Shown piece after piece: positions 1-11,300 of a stretch of DNA of 26,630 nucleotides. The notes under the pieces are model-generated. The model saw only the letters and a list, made by a program, of their open reading frames with translations, was not told the DNA's origin and made no database searches. The position numbers and the translations under genes are program-made. Where the stretch lies: contig LRSR01004438.1 in NCBI GenBank assembly GCA_001579985.1, forward strand, positions 1 through 26,630, in the 5' to 3' direction. This DNA comes from Hypsibius dujardini. Lineage: Eukaryota; Tardigrada; Eutardigrada; Parachela; Hypsibiidae. Every line of letters starts with the position of its first letter. Within the stretch, counting starts at the first letter, position 1.

Positions 1-178
1 TAATCGATAGTTGCAAAGATGTCTCGACCGGTGACCCAGTCGAATAGAAAATATTGGTGCCTAAATTTTCGACTCGATCGTAATCCTGGATTTTATTTCT
101 CGCAAAAACACACTGAATCTGAAAACGGAAATACGAGTGGGATCAAGTTGATTAGGGAAGAAAACTAAAAAAATTACC

Positions 179-364
179 TTAGAGTAAAGCGAGTCGCAAA
201 GGCATTAAATGTACTCTGGAAATTCGCGGATTTGCCGTTCTGGAAGCGGAAACAACACCTGGATGGTTATTGTTCCCAGCGACGACTAAATCGACTCGGA
301 GTTCAGAGTTCACCTCAATATCGCCGACAGTGATTACTGTTTGCTTGACAGTTGACTGGCTCAT
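179..364 (-). CDS. Possible 5' exon of a leftward gene (weak)
   Basis: An ATG at 364 opens 61 codons on the minus strand. The residues look like ordinary protein at first (TVITVGDIEVNSELRVDLVV) and then become less convincing. The stop lies just before a good 59-nt intron (donor at 177-176, pyrimidine-rich acceptor ending at 119), so either the stop is real and the intron sits in a 3' UTR, or the reading frame is wrong. I do not recognise the product. If real, it would be divergent from the beta-glucosidase gene and share its roughly 500-bp upstream region. Confidence 0.22.
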   Translation of the reverse strand: MSQSTVKQTVITVGDIEVNSELRVDLVVAGNNNHPGVVSASRTANPRISRVHLMPLRLALL

Positions 365-873
365 GTGATTTACTTATTACTCTGTTCGGCGGTATCAGAA
401 ACGTCTTGATCCAGAAGGAAATGACACAAGACTCAGCTCAAGACATAACGAAGTTCAGAGGAAGCAAGATGGGCGACAGTGCTGATACTGCAAAGGCCTG
501 ATAAAATAAACGTTAACGCAGAAGTCACATCAAGCGCAATTGGCTCATAACATAAATCACTGTCAGTGATGTGATTGTATCATTGTGTGCACTCGTACCC
601 AGGCACCACAATCTTTGACGTTCGTGTGCGGTTGCATCTGTGGAATGTATCGATAACGGCGACTTGTGGCATATTAAAAGAATGGAGTATCGATTCATTG
701 CCTTCAATTGACCAGCAGTTCAACTATTTTTAGGCTCTTACTAGCAGAGGAAAGGTCGGCAACACACTCAATCCAGATTTCATTTTGTTTTGGTACTTCA
801 ATCCGTTTGGTTATTCGCGTAAAGTCCCGGGCAAAAGAGTGTCTCGGGGAATAATCCCCTTAAAACAGCTACA
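365..873. other. Upstream region of the GH3 gene, no gene seen
   Basis: No exon or RNA gene can be supported here. A 60-codon minus-strand ORF (525-707) has no splice context and no recognisable product. The stretch presumably holds the promoter and 5' UTR of the beta-glucosidase gene, but I see no clear TATA box. Confidence 0.5.
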
Positions 874-3800
874 ATGCGATATCTTGCTGTGGTGACCGCT
901 GCCGCCTTTCTTCTCTTACTGGAGGGAAACTGTCTAGCTCAGACCAGGTAAAATGCAGTGTGGAACGAACAAAATCGCCAGCCTCAAGACACATTTTTTC
1001 CACTGTTCGGTAGCTGAATCATCATTTCATATTATGCACTTTTGGTCATTTTTTTCGTATGGTGCATCGCTACCGGATGCGTGTGGCCACATTTTAATTC
1101 GTTTACATTGCAGGTTAAATGCGACGGAGATTGAGGCCAAAATTGAGGTCTTGCTGGGCCAGATGACCCTGGAGGAGAAGCTCGGTCAACTGCATCAGCT
1201 CAGCGGACTAGCCAACGGTGCTTACAATCCGGATCTCCTCGAGTTAGCTCGCAAGGGACTGCTGGGCTCAACGTTGACGGTTCGGGGCGCCCGTATGGCG
1301 AACGAACTTCACAACGCCACTCTGGAATCTCGACTGAAAATTCCCATTTTGATGGCATTTGACGTCATTCATGGCTATCGAACCCTTTTTCCGATTCCCT
1401 TGGGGGAGACGGCCAGTTGGGATCTGAAGGCTGTGGAAAGGGCGTCATCCATTGCGGCCGCGGAGGCGGCCAGTGCAGGCATACACTGGACCTTCGCACC
1501 CATGTTGGACGTGGCGCGGGATCCGCGGTGGGGACGTGTCATGGAGGGCTCGGGGGAGGACGTGTACTTGGGCAGTGAAATGGCCAAGGCCAGGGTTCGA
1601 GGCTTTCAAGGGAGTGATTACGGACAAAAGGATAAGATTTTGGCCTGTGCGAAGCACTTCGTCGGGTATGGAGCAGCGGAGGGTGGTCGAGATTATAACA
1701 CGGTGAGGCAATCCTCCCCATATATTGGCATACCAGACGCATAGATAGAGGCACAGTACAGGCACCGACATATACATCGGCAGTATCAATAATCACAGAT
1801 ACAGAAACAAACACACAGAAACACAAACAGACAGACACACACACAGGCACAAACACAGGCACAGGCACAGACACAGACACAGCTACAGCACACAGACACA
1901 GACACAGACACAGACACAGACACAGACACAGACACAGACACAGACACAGACACAGACACAGACAGACACTTGACGTCCTTAACCACAATTACTGATCAAT
2001 TCAAGGTTGATATGAGCGAGCGCCGCCTCCGTGAGACCTACCTTCCACCCTTCAAAGCCGCCATCGACGCCGGCGTAGATTCGTTTATGACAGCTTTCAA
2101 CGAGCTAAACGGTATGCCTGCTACTGCCAACAAATTCCTTCTTCGCGAAATTCTTCGCGGTGAATGGCAATTTGACGGACTGGTCGTCAGTGACTGGAAC
2201 TCCGTCGAGGAACTCATTAACCACGGTCTGGCCGCAGACAAGAGCGAAGCAGCAAGACTCTCCCTAAACGGCGGCACCGACATGGAGATGAACAGCGCCA
2301 CCTATCGTGAAAACGGTGCCAAACTCGTTGAATCCGGAAAAGTCACCATTGAGACAATCAACAGCGCCGTTCGAAATGTCCTTCGCATAAAGTACCGTCT
2401 GGGCTTGTTCGAACAACCGCCTTTCGTGTCCGAACAGCACGAAAAGGATACCCTTTTGAAACCCGAATTTCTTCAGGCCGCGCGAGAAATTGCCGGAAAA
2501 TCGTTGGTTCTGTTGAAGAACGAGAACGAGACTCTTCCCATAGACATCAATAATATCAAACAATTGGCAGTGATTGGATCGTTAGCTGATGATAAACCCA
2601 ATACGCTGGATTGGTGGCCGGGAGACGCCCGTGCGGCGGATTCCATCACAATTTTACAAGGTCTTCGTGATTATGTCTCTGCAGCGAACTTGACAAGCTC
2701 TGTTGCTGTTACATTCAGCAAGGGTTGCGAGTCTGTCTGTGATTCAGACAAGGATTTTGCGGCAGCGGTGATCGCTGCAGGAGCAGCGGATTTTGTGGTC
2801 GTCGTCGTCGGCGAGATTCGTAGCGTCTCCGGGGAAGCTGCGTCTTTGTCCAGCATCGACCTGTCAGGACGCCAACTCGACTTGGTGAAGGAGATCGCGC
2901 AAACAGGCAAACCATATGTGGTTGTCTTGAAGAACGGTCGCCCTCTGACCATTAATTGGCTGGCCGAGAACGCCCCTGCTATCCTAGTCGCTTGGCATGC
3001 AGGTATGGTGACAGAAATAGTGATTTAATACAAGAAAAATTAGACAGAATTGACGGTAAAAAGATCTTATTTATGCAACGTAATATAACGTGAGGTAACA
3101 TCTAGTAATGTAATTATAATAATAATGTAATGTAGTACATTATAATACAAAGTAATGTGATGAGATGTAACGTAGTTTAATGTAATGTAAAGTTATTTTA
3201 TGATAGGGCGACGTAGTGGCATGTAATATAAAGTAATGCAATGCTTGGATGGCAGAAACAACTAATATCATATAGCGTTTGATTAAGCAGTTGCTGAGTA
3301 GCACAGACACATTTAACTGAAACGTAACCAAAAGATTTACTCTTAATTTAGTACAGAGCTATAAAGGGAAACGTAATGGTTTCAGATAATTTGATAGCTT
3401 GTACTGCAGTGCCAGTACTGTAGCTCCAGTTTTTATTGGAGTAAATATTTCCTTTAGCGCAATATCATGTCCACAAACTTTAGATGTTAAGTGTAAAACT
3501 TAAGGTCAGAAATCGCAACAAAATTTTCTCCAACGAAGTTTTATATCGTCTTTAGGAACAATGGGTGGGCCTGCGGTGGCGGATGTTCTCTTCGGAGCCG
3601 TCAACCCCAGTGGAAAACTCCCCATGAGTTTCCCACGGAGCCTCGGACAAATTCCCCTCAACTACGACTACAAAAACACCGGACGACCATTTAACGCAAG
3701 CGCCCCACTTCGAGACACATCAAGATACATGGACGCACCCAACACTCCGCTGTATCCTTTCGGATTCGGATTGAGTTACACCACGTTCCGCATCGACGAA

Positions 3801-4259
3801 CTGAATTTGAGCGCGGAAAGGGTTCAGAACGGAGAAAGTGTTCGAGTGTCAGTTCAGGTGCAGAACACAGGCAACCGAGCGGGGGAGGAAGTGGTGCAGC
3901 TCTATCTGCGAGATGTGTACGCAGCGATCACTCGACCCATGCGACAGTTGAAGGGTTTCCAGAAGGTCGCCTTGGAAGCTGGCGAGAAACGGCAGGTGGA
4001 GTTTGTCGTGTTGCCCGAGGATATGAGCTTTCTGGATGAGGCCTGGAAAATGACAGTGGAAGCTGGAGAATTTGAGGTGTTTGTTGGCAACAGTGTTAAC
4101 GCGGATTTGATGGGCAAATTTACGGTGGAAGGAAGTACACCCACTGCCGCACCCACTGGCGCTACAACTGTTATCACTTCAACACAGGCGTCCAGTGCGC
4201 AAAAGAATGTTGCTAGGCTGGCACTGTATCTAGTATTTATTCTGCTCGCTTTGAATTAA
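874..4259 (+). CDS. GH3 beta-glucosidase, BglX-like, secreted and probably GPI-anchored
   Basis: The exons are 874-947, 1114-1702, 2006-3002 and 3556-4259. All three introns are GT-AG and the phases join to give 787 aa; bacterial BglX has about 765. The predicted enzyme removes terminal beta-glucosyl units from the non-reducing ends of oligosaccharides. Residues 1-22 form a signal peptide ending CLA before QTR. The N-terminal GH3 barrel shows [29 protein letters not shown] and the nucleophile Asp284 in VVSDW. The C-terminal domain shows ESLVLLKN-like and VVGE motifs, and Glu498 (SGEAASL) is the likely acid/base residue. A fibronectin III-like domain begins after [12 protein letters not shown]. 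The last 40 residues are Ser/Thr/Pro-rich followed by a hydrophobic tail, which fits a GPI signal and implies the outer cell surface. Similarity to bacterial BglX is high across the whole length, including an NTGRPFNA motif and a QLKGF motif. That suggests horizontal acquisition followed by intron gain. The start is chosen because it gives the signal peptide and joins exon 2 in frame (AG|G). Confidence 0.93.
1801..1966. repeat. ACACAG hexamer microsatellite in GH3 intron 2
   Basis: The intron (1703-2005) is dominated by CACAGA-type repeats. They are degenerate from 1801 and nearly perfect from about 1889 to 1966. The array ends about 40 nt before the acceptor at 2005. It opens long antisense ORFs of alternating Ser-Val or Cys-Leu that are not genes. 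Confidence 0.9.
3075..3240. repeat. Degenerate TAATGTA-type AT-rich repeat in GH3 intron 3
   Basis: Within the 553-bp third intron there are many imperfect copies of TAATGTA, GTAATGT and similar words. Nothing else is visible in the intron. Confidence 0.6.
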
Positions 4260-4260
4260 A
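4255..4260 (+). terminator. Polyadenylation signal ATTAAA overlapping the GH3 stop codon
   Basis: ATTAAA overlaps the TAA stop at 4257-4259, so the 3' UTR may be very short. Another signal farther downstream could be used instead. This is a motif match only. Confidence 0.4.
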
Positions 4261-4693
4261 TATTTTCTGACAAGCGGTGCACTGAGATTCTAAGCAGCTT
4301 ATGCTGTACGGGGAGACACTTCAGAAAGTTAAATTAGAAAATGATCTTGGCACGAAATCATACCCAACATGCAACCTGTATACGAAAAATCTGTCCTTTC
4401 TTAGATCTCGTGGGACACGTGTTATATCGCCCCGCTCCGTGATTGAGTCATAACAACAGAAGGCAGTCACCCACTCAACAGATATCTGCTTATTCAATGT
4501 CCTTGCGTATGCGCCTCATCAGAACATTTACTGGTATGAAAAAGACGATTATCTGACGGGAAATCAATTCAAGGTGAAATATCCGAGTAGCAGCTGCATG
4601 TCCGTCGTCTATACTCAAATGATGTTTCTTTTCTTGATGGTGTGGTCAAATTACATGAAATCCTGTGAACAAACACATCGCACAATTAAAACT
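4261..4693. other. Intergenic, nothing recognised
   Basis: No exon, RNA gene or repeat is supported between the GH3 stop and the left end of the MITE. Confidence 0.5.
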
Positions 4694-5358
4694 TTAACCC
4701 TCTGAGAAGCAGTCAGCATACACTTGCTAGATTTGACGGTCGCATTCGATTTTCAGCACGAGTTCTGGGTCTTTTCGTTCGCAGTTTTTTGCTTTGATGT
4801 TTTTACCACATATTTATTTAGATTCAAAAAAACACATTTTCAAAAACAACTTCTCAAAGGGGTAGGAACCTACTTAGCACCACCTTGCTGACACTTGGAT
4901 CGCCCGAACAACATCCAGTCCCACGTGTCGACATATTTTTTCTCAATATCGAAAAAATAAGGGACTTGAGACTGGTCCTTAGTGCATCTAGTAAAACTGA
5001 TATTGCAATATTCGAGTGAATACAAGCGGAGTTAAAAATTATTAACCATTAGGAAAAGGTTAGAACTCTGCCTAATGATTCGCTGCGCTACGACTGGTTG
5101 TAACCACTACGAATGACGTGTAACTGACATTTCGTGACTGTGTAGTCACTCGTTTGACTGGTTTTAGTCCATTCTTCGTCAGCGGCGCCACGGTTCCCAC
5201 TACCACTGAAACGGTTACATTTGATGGTTGTGGGGAATTTTCCAAACGATTCCGTTAGGATTTGCATGGAATCATTCAGCGCTTTCCCTAATCTAGCAAA
5301 GTTTTGCTAGACCCGGTTCTATCCGTATACCCAAAACACCTGGTTACCAGAGGGTTAA
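4694..5358. mobile_element. piggyBac-like MITE (non-autonomous)
   Basis: TTAA at 4694-4697 is followed at once by CCCTCTG, and CAGAGGG (5348-5354) is followed at once by TTAA (5355-5358). TTAA target duplication with CCCT-type terminal repeats is the signature of the piggyBac superfamily. The enclosed 657 bp has no transposase ORF, so it would need a transposase supplied from elsewhere. The perfect terminal repeat is only 7 bp. Sub-terminal GCTAGA/TCTAGC words are also inverted. The short terminus keeps confidence moderate. Confidence 0.6.
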
Positions 5359-5800
5359 ACTGTGTGTACATGCATTACCAAATTCTAAACAACTGACTGA
5401 TATGACACATCCATTTATACCGACAAAAACTTTTATGCGCTACGTGTGACTTTTTGCCCACCTACAATGACGAGAGTTGCGGCAAGGAGGGTTCCCTTCA
5501 CCTCAACACATAACTCCTCCGTAAACTTACCCGAACATGTCGGCATTCGTGAAGGCTTCTTTAGCCAGTCCACTCCATTGTTTGCCAATCATTCCAACCT
5601 GCCTCTACCCTTCTGCGCTCATTATCTATGAATAAACAAATTTACTTGGGAACCGGTCACAATATATAGGACTACTCCAAAAATACTCATTCTTGACGTT
5701 TAAGTTTCAAAGATTTGCACTTTAGGCTTTCGGAGACATAGGGCTACATACATTTTTTGGATTATATTAATAATAGCAACGTAAGGTGTTTAATAATAAG
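5359..5800. other. Intergenic or 5' region of the next gene, no exon resolved
   Basis: A 61-codon ORF at 5446-5631 has no coding-like character or splice partner. The first exon(s) of the gene at 5801-6898 probably lie here or farther left, but I could not find a convincing signal-peptide exon. Confidence 0.4.
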
Positions 5801-6898
5801 GCATACCTGGAAACGGACGTCAGCGAAGCAGGAACACCTGATAATGGGTCTACAAATCTTAAGAATCGGCTCGCGTTCGGTGTTCAAAACGCGAAACAGT
5901 GGCTTTGCCACGCTCCATTCCTGCTCGATGAAGCCGATTGTAGTGCCGGACGCGGTGATATGCATGCTTTGCAAAATCAGTCAATCGGTATTGACGTCTG
6001 GGATTCTGACAAGGAAGCTTCTCACTATAGAAATTCAAATATTGTTGCATTTTCAATTATTAGTAAGTAAATGGTGCTAGTAGTTGCGAGGGCGGACTCA
6101 CTTCCACTTATCGGGGAGGTTAAATCGGCTCGGAAAGAAGTCCGGGTCAGCTTTGTTTTGTTATTAGACCAAAAACTATGAGGCAGATGAGTAGTGGACA
6201 TTTTTGGGGATGAGGAGTCTGAATATGAAGAGTTGCAGGTGCCACATGATTGCATGTGCCTAGTCGACATGAGATTTTGAATATCAAGAAATACATATGA
6301 CCCAACATAATACCTTATATTTTTTCTGCTGTAGGCCATATAAAATTTTATAAATCCTTATGAATTTTATCGTACATATGAATATACTGATAAAATTCGT
6401 AGGTTTTCTTGTCAGATCCTATAAATGCTTTTAAGTTATAAGACCGGGCTCTGAAACTTAATGTAAATTTTTGGCAGGAAAAGATGATCAGTGGTCAATT
6501 GGCAAGAAAACCTATATACAACAAAACGAAATCATCAAACTGCTGCCACTGAATGTTGTTTTCAGGTTTAACCAATATTAAAAATGCTAAGGTACTGACC
6601 GTCGATTATTATTACTCTTTCACGGGAAACGATAAAACATTATTTAGTGATTTCACGTCAAAAAAGCACGTTCTTCGGCAACTTTTATATGAATATTATC
6701 ACAACGGAGGCGAAGAAGTTATACTGTATGAGTATTGTGCGCGTTGTTTCAGTGGTTAGTGCGTGCTCCTCACGATGACTTATGTGTGGTTTGAATTAAG
6801 ATGCATCCAGTTCAATTTCGGTCACGAACATTTTAGTTTTTTTTCCAGCGGCTTTCGTTCCAGAAACGGTGATACATGTTTTTTCAAAGTGGCTATAA
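5801..6898 (+). CDS. Unrecognised multi-exon gene, 3' part (three exons)
   Basis: The exons are about 5801-6062, 6566-6754 and 6849-6898 (stop TAA). The first ends at a strong GTAAGT donor with one base left over. The second starts after TTTTCAG needing two bases and again ends with one over. The third starts after a long poly-T CCAG acceptor needing two. All three joins keep one frame. Visible stretches include AYLETDVSEAGTPDNG, IDVWDSDKEASHYRN, KVLTVDYYYSFTG and EYCARCFSAAF. Cysteines are sparse and there is no membrane segment. I do not recognise the family. The 5' end is open: upstream the frame meets a stop at about 5773, and GTTTAATAATAAG at 5800 is the most plausible acceptor. AATAAA at about 7019 could serve as the polyadenylation signal. 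Confidence 0.6.
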
Positions 6899-7696
6899 TA
6901 CAGGGAAAGGACAGTCGCAACCTTGGATTGGATTTTCGGCGGCGCTAAACCAAGTCTTATAAAATTTATTTGAGCTTACAAATTTATTTGATCTTATAGA
7001 ATTTGTTCAAATTACGGCTAATAAATTTCTTACAAAATACGTAAGATTAAGATCAATGCGTAAGGTTTTTTGTACGAAACAATGTTTTTTGTTATGTGTA
7101 ATGTTCACTGGGGGACTACGTCAATTCCCATCGAGTAAGGCGCGTCAATTGAATTTTCCGGTCTCTCACTATTGTACCTGCCGCACTAGATCAGTGTACT
7201 GGCAACTTGGAAGGGCGGTTGGAATAATGAGTTGAGTAAGTCCTCAATCATGATCACATTTAGCGTCAGCAACATGGCATGACAGAAGGGTTTTACAAGT
7301 TCACGTACAAGGACAACGCTGGAATTGGAACCCAGCCAAAATGTATACCGACACTACCATACGTTGAATATTTCGTAATTTTTGTGCGTAAACATATAAA
7401 ACGTCAGACACCCCAATATCAGTGAATACCTTGATATATACTACCTTGATATACAGTATACAGTACTATCTTGCTTGCTTATATTCACACACAAACATTT
7501 CTAATAGCTACATTTGATACAACCCAATTTGGGACAATTTTAAATTCCAGAATGGCACGCAATACTTCCGCTCTAGTAAAACGATTGATGGATCTTGATC
7601 GAATCACACGTTCATTCAATTACCAAGTCTGCTAGCGTCAATAATTGGATCAAGTCTTGTGATTATGCATTGCTTCCTTTAATTTGAGTCATTGGC
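6899..7696. other. Intergenic, AT-rich, nothing recognised
   Basis: No exon is supported. There are short AT-rich repeated words around 6955-7030 and a repeated TACCTTGATATA at about 7425-7460, but no known element. Confidence 0.45.
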
Positions 7697-8188
7697 GTGT
7701 TTAGGATCCCTACAAGTCGAAACCAGGACCCTTCATTGGGCAGGGGCGGGCAAAAGGGCAAAATGCATGTTTTTCAATTTTTAACCCTAATTTCAGCCTA
7801 TAATCCCCGATTGTACTGAAACTTGTGGAGGTATTAGAGTCTGATGTCGAGGGATTCGACAGGATTTCAAAATCTTTTCAAAAACCCCATTTCTCCGTCA
7901 AATTTGGACCATTCATAAATGACTTGAACGTGCTTTTAGATTCATTAATAGGGGGCTTATTAGGGACCCCAGCAAGCTTACAGTTTATTGGAAAAACTAA
8001 CACTTTTGAAACATTTTTGTGATGGGGGTTTGGCAATCAAGCTCCAATACTCCAACCAGTATAAAAATGATCAGGGATTATAGGCCGAATATCGGTTTCA
8101 TTTTGGAAGAAAAAATCACTTTGCCCTTTGCCAACCCCCTGGCCCGACCATGAAGGGCGATGATTCCGACTTGTAAGGACCGTAAACG
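7697..8188. mobile_element. MITE with long (about 110 bp) terminal inverted repeats
   Basis: The left end (about 7697-7810) and the right end (about 8075-8188) are imperfect reverse complements. Matching blocks in order are TACAAGTCG, CCTTCATTGGGC, GGGCAAAAGGGCAAA and CCTATAATCCC, each with its complement in reverse order on the right. The element is about 490 bp and has no transposase. A 65-codon ORF inside (7825-8022) is treated as chance. I cannot assign a superfamily because the target-site duplication is unclear. Confidence 0.7.
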
Positions 8189-8372
8189 AGCCCCTGATTT
8201 GATTTACAGTAATCTAGCTCGATACGGTTGATTTTGGAAATTTCAAATATACCTGCTGCACTGATCCGTCGTGACTGTTTTATTATCATTTCTCGACTTT
8301 GCTCATTACGACATAAGGTCATCATCAAGATCACACTTTGTTAGTAGTATTCGAATTTCGTCACACAGAGCC

Positions 8373-11300
8373 ATGAACGAATCCTGCTTAGGTTTTCAAC
8401 CTCTGATGGGGCATTCGAGCACCAACTCAAGTGAAATCGAAGCCAACACCACCGGCTGCATCAGCAGCAATGGCACCGATGGCCTTGTTCGGCCGGCGCT
8501 CTATCTTCGCTCGCACCACCCGTTAGAAGGATTTGTCTTCGCCATCCTCACTGTCGGTGCGATTTTCGGCACTGTTGGAAACATCCTGGTACGACTATCT
8601 GTGTTAGAGTTCGATCGCTTCAAAGAAGGGTGAATATCCGCTTGAAAGGTTACTTGCCTGGAGATAATAAAATCCCCCAATGTAGATTGATCAAACCCTA
8701 AAATACGGTTGGTAACGAAACTGAACGCGCGAGACGACATATTTAAAGATTGGTCTCTTTCAACCCATTACGGGGATCTTGCAAATAGAAAATGCCTATT
8801 TTAAGCTACGCTAAATTCGTGCCCTTCGCCCACTCTTGCTACCATATCACCCATCCGTTACTAATCCCAAGAACACCAAACATATTTTCGTCTCCCATCC
8901 CCAAAACACTCAATGGCAACCTTCCAATATCGGTCTCAAAAGTTGAATAATTAGCACAGGTTATTAATAAACCACTGACCACCGCGTACATGGTACTCGT
9001 GGTGCGTCCAGCAGCTGATCATTAAAATATATTTTACCATATCTAGTGGCCGAATAGTTAGCTTCAAGGATGCTGGGTAACCATAGAAAATTTTTCTGGC
9101 AATAAGAGGAAACCACGCAGTGCCATTGAGAATTTCGAGTTAAGACAACGGAATGATCAGTGTTTGAAATAAGCTTGTTTTTAGTCATGACCCACTTTCA
9201 CAAATAGTCAACGTTGAGCTAATTCTTCATTTGCAGGTGTTACTGACAATTCTTCTGGTTCGGGTAAGGGCCAAGTTTTTATGACATACCATTTGCGGAG
9301 CATGCTTGCTGCTGTTAGGTTAAATATTATTTGTGCCGAATTGGATATTTACGCGAAAGCAACTGCTCTTATGAATGAAAAGTCATGTATCAAGAGCCAA
9401 CTTCACACTGCATACAATTATGTTCTATGTGTCTCACAGAGCCTCCGGACTGTCGGCAACTTCTTCATTTTTAACTTAGCTCTTGCGGATGCCCTGATCA
9501 GTATAATCATCGACCCTTTCCACGCTGCCGGTACCGTTACATTAATTTGATGGCACTGCAAGCAGTATTTCCAATTTTGTATTCATTACAGGATCCCTGG
9601 CTGGAGAAAAGCTGTTCTTAAATCAGTTGTATGACCCAAACATGCTGTGTGATATGATTGGAGCTGTCTGTGGTACTGCCATATAATTGATTAGTGAACA
9701 TTTTGCGGGAAGTCGTATTGTACAGGTTGCTCTCTTTTGCAACAGGCCCAACTTGTTTGAGCTCATTGTGGAACATGTGCGCAATTAGTCTCAATCGGTA
9801 AGTCGACTACGTAATTTGAGTGCTGTTATAAAAAGTGTGAGCAACAATTCGCACTAACAAGTAATAATGAGAAAGGATTAATGGAGTCCATTAGGGATCG
9901 GCAGCACGAAATCCGAGTTTCTGTGCGTGCTTCGGTACTGATTTCATTTGGATTACCCTCGAGTAATCAGCTCTTGGATTAAATTCTACCTGCGTATTAG
10001 CATGCACATTAAACGTGTTTACTGTATGAAACTGATATCCTAACAATTGCGAATCCACGTCGTCTCGGAGGTATGGTAAACCTTCTGGTGGGTGAGGCAA
10101 TTTTTTTCTAATGCGTTACCATATAAAGGGTAGGCAAGCTATAAATGTAAGTCAAGGTGCAAAAACCTTGCAATTTTTTGCCCCTTTCGCTCACAGGAGA
10201 GCCATTGTGTTCGTCCAGTGGTGCCGAAAACCAGCCCAGTCTAAAGGTCAGTCATCCACAGCACAACACATTACTGAGACATTTTCACAACAACACTACG
10301 ATTGGCACTGACTATCCCGTGTCGAATTTAAACGTTTAACACAATACGCTAACTTGAAAATATAGCCCTACAATTAGCTGAAAACAGGAAGTAGTTTAAT
10401 CTAGTGGAGACATTGCGTGTAGAGATAATAGTCGTCAACGGTTGCGTTCAATCAAGAAAATGCAATGTTTGAGTTCATAAAAACTGTTTTGATGAACGAC
10501 TTTGAAAAAGTGATGAGTTGGAGCTGTCAAGCGAAATCAATCAGCCAATGTCCAAAATTCGTTTTTGATTGAGCGGTAAGGCATCCGGGCTGTTAACAAT
10601 CGAAAAATGCGAAGATACCATTCGTGGCCTTTGGTTTTGACGCGTACGGTTCAACATCTCGCTTGCTCGCTGATAGATCTTATTGACACCCTTTTTAGGG
10701 CAAAACTTGACAACCGCACTTTCTCCAGTGTTATTGAGCTAACCTCTTCTATTTGTATAATGTAGGTATATTCTGATTTGCCATCCACATCTCTACCACA
10801 AGATCTTCACTCGCCAATTTACAATTGCAATCTGTATTGGGATTTGGATTGGGTGTGCGTTGGCTCATGCGCCCAATTACTTTGGTGAATAGTCACGATA
10901 TTCCCTAGTATTGAGTTGATGCAAGTTTGAAGTGGTCGACTGCGGGATGGGGGGGGGGGCACGAGCACGTAAATTATGCGTCTCATCGGTGGAGGGAGGG
11001 GGACTTAAGTTTGGATGAAATAACAAACACAAATTGCACAGGTACTGTATCTCTATATGTGTATGTCTGACAGGGGTCCAAGAATGTATAGATAGTGTTA
11101 TTATAAATGTATTCTTATATTTCAATCATTGAGATAATCACAAAACCATCACACGGGAGTACCTTTCTTCGTTGCTCTTTAACTATTTGGATACTTGATA
11201 ACGGGAGTTGGTTTTAGGTTGGGGACGCACAACATTTAACACCGACATGTACCTCTGCGGCCTGGATGTGGTGTATGTATAATATAATTTATTGCCCGTA

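Noticed and set aside
1539-1988. Long minus-strand ORFs with Ser-Val and Cys-Leu runs
   Set aside because: They are antisense translations of the hexamer microsatellite and of the GH3 coding exon.
7825-8022. 65-codon plus ORF
   Set aside because: It lies wholly inside the inverted-repeat MITE and has no start context or splice sites.
10941-10960. Run of ten or more G residues
   Set aside because: A simple poly-G tract in a GPCR intron; a G-quadruplex role cannot be argued from one tract.
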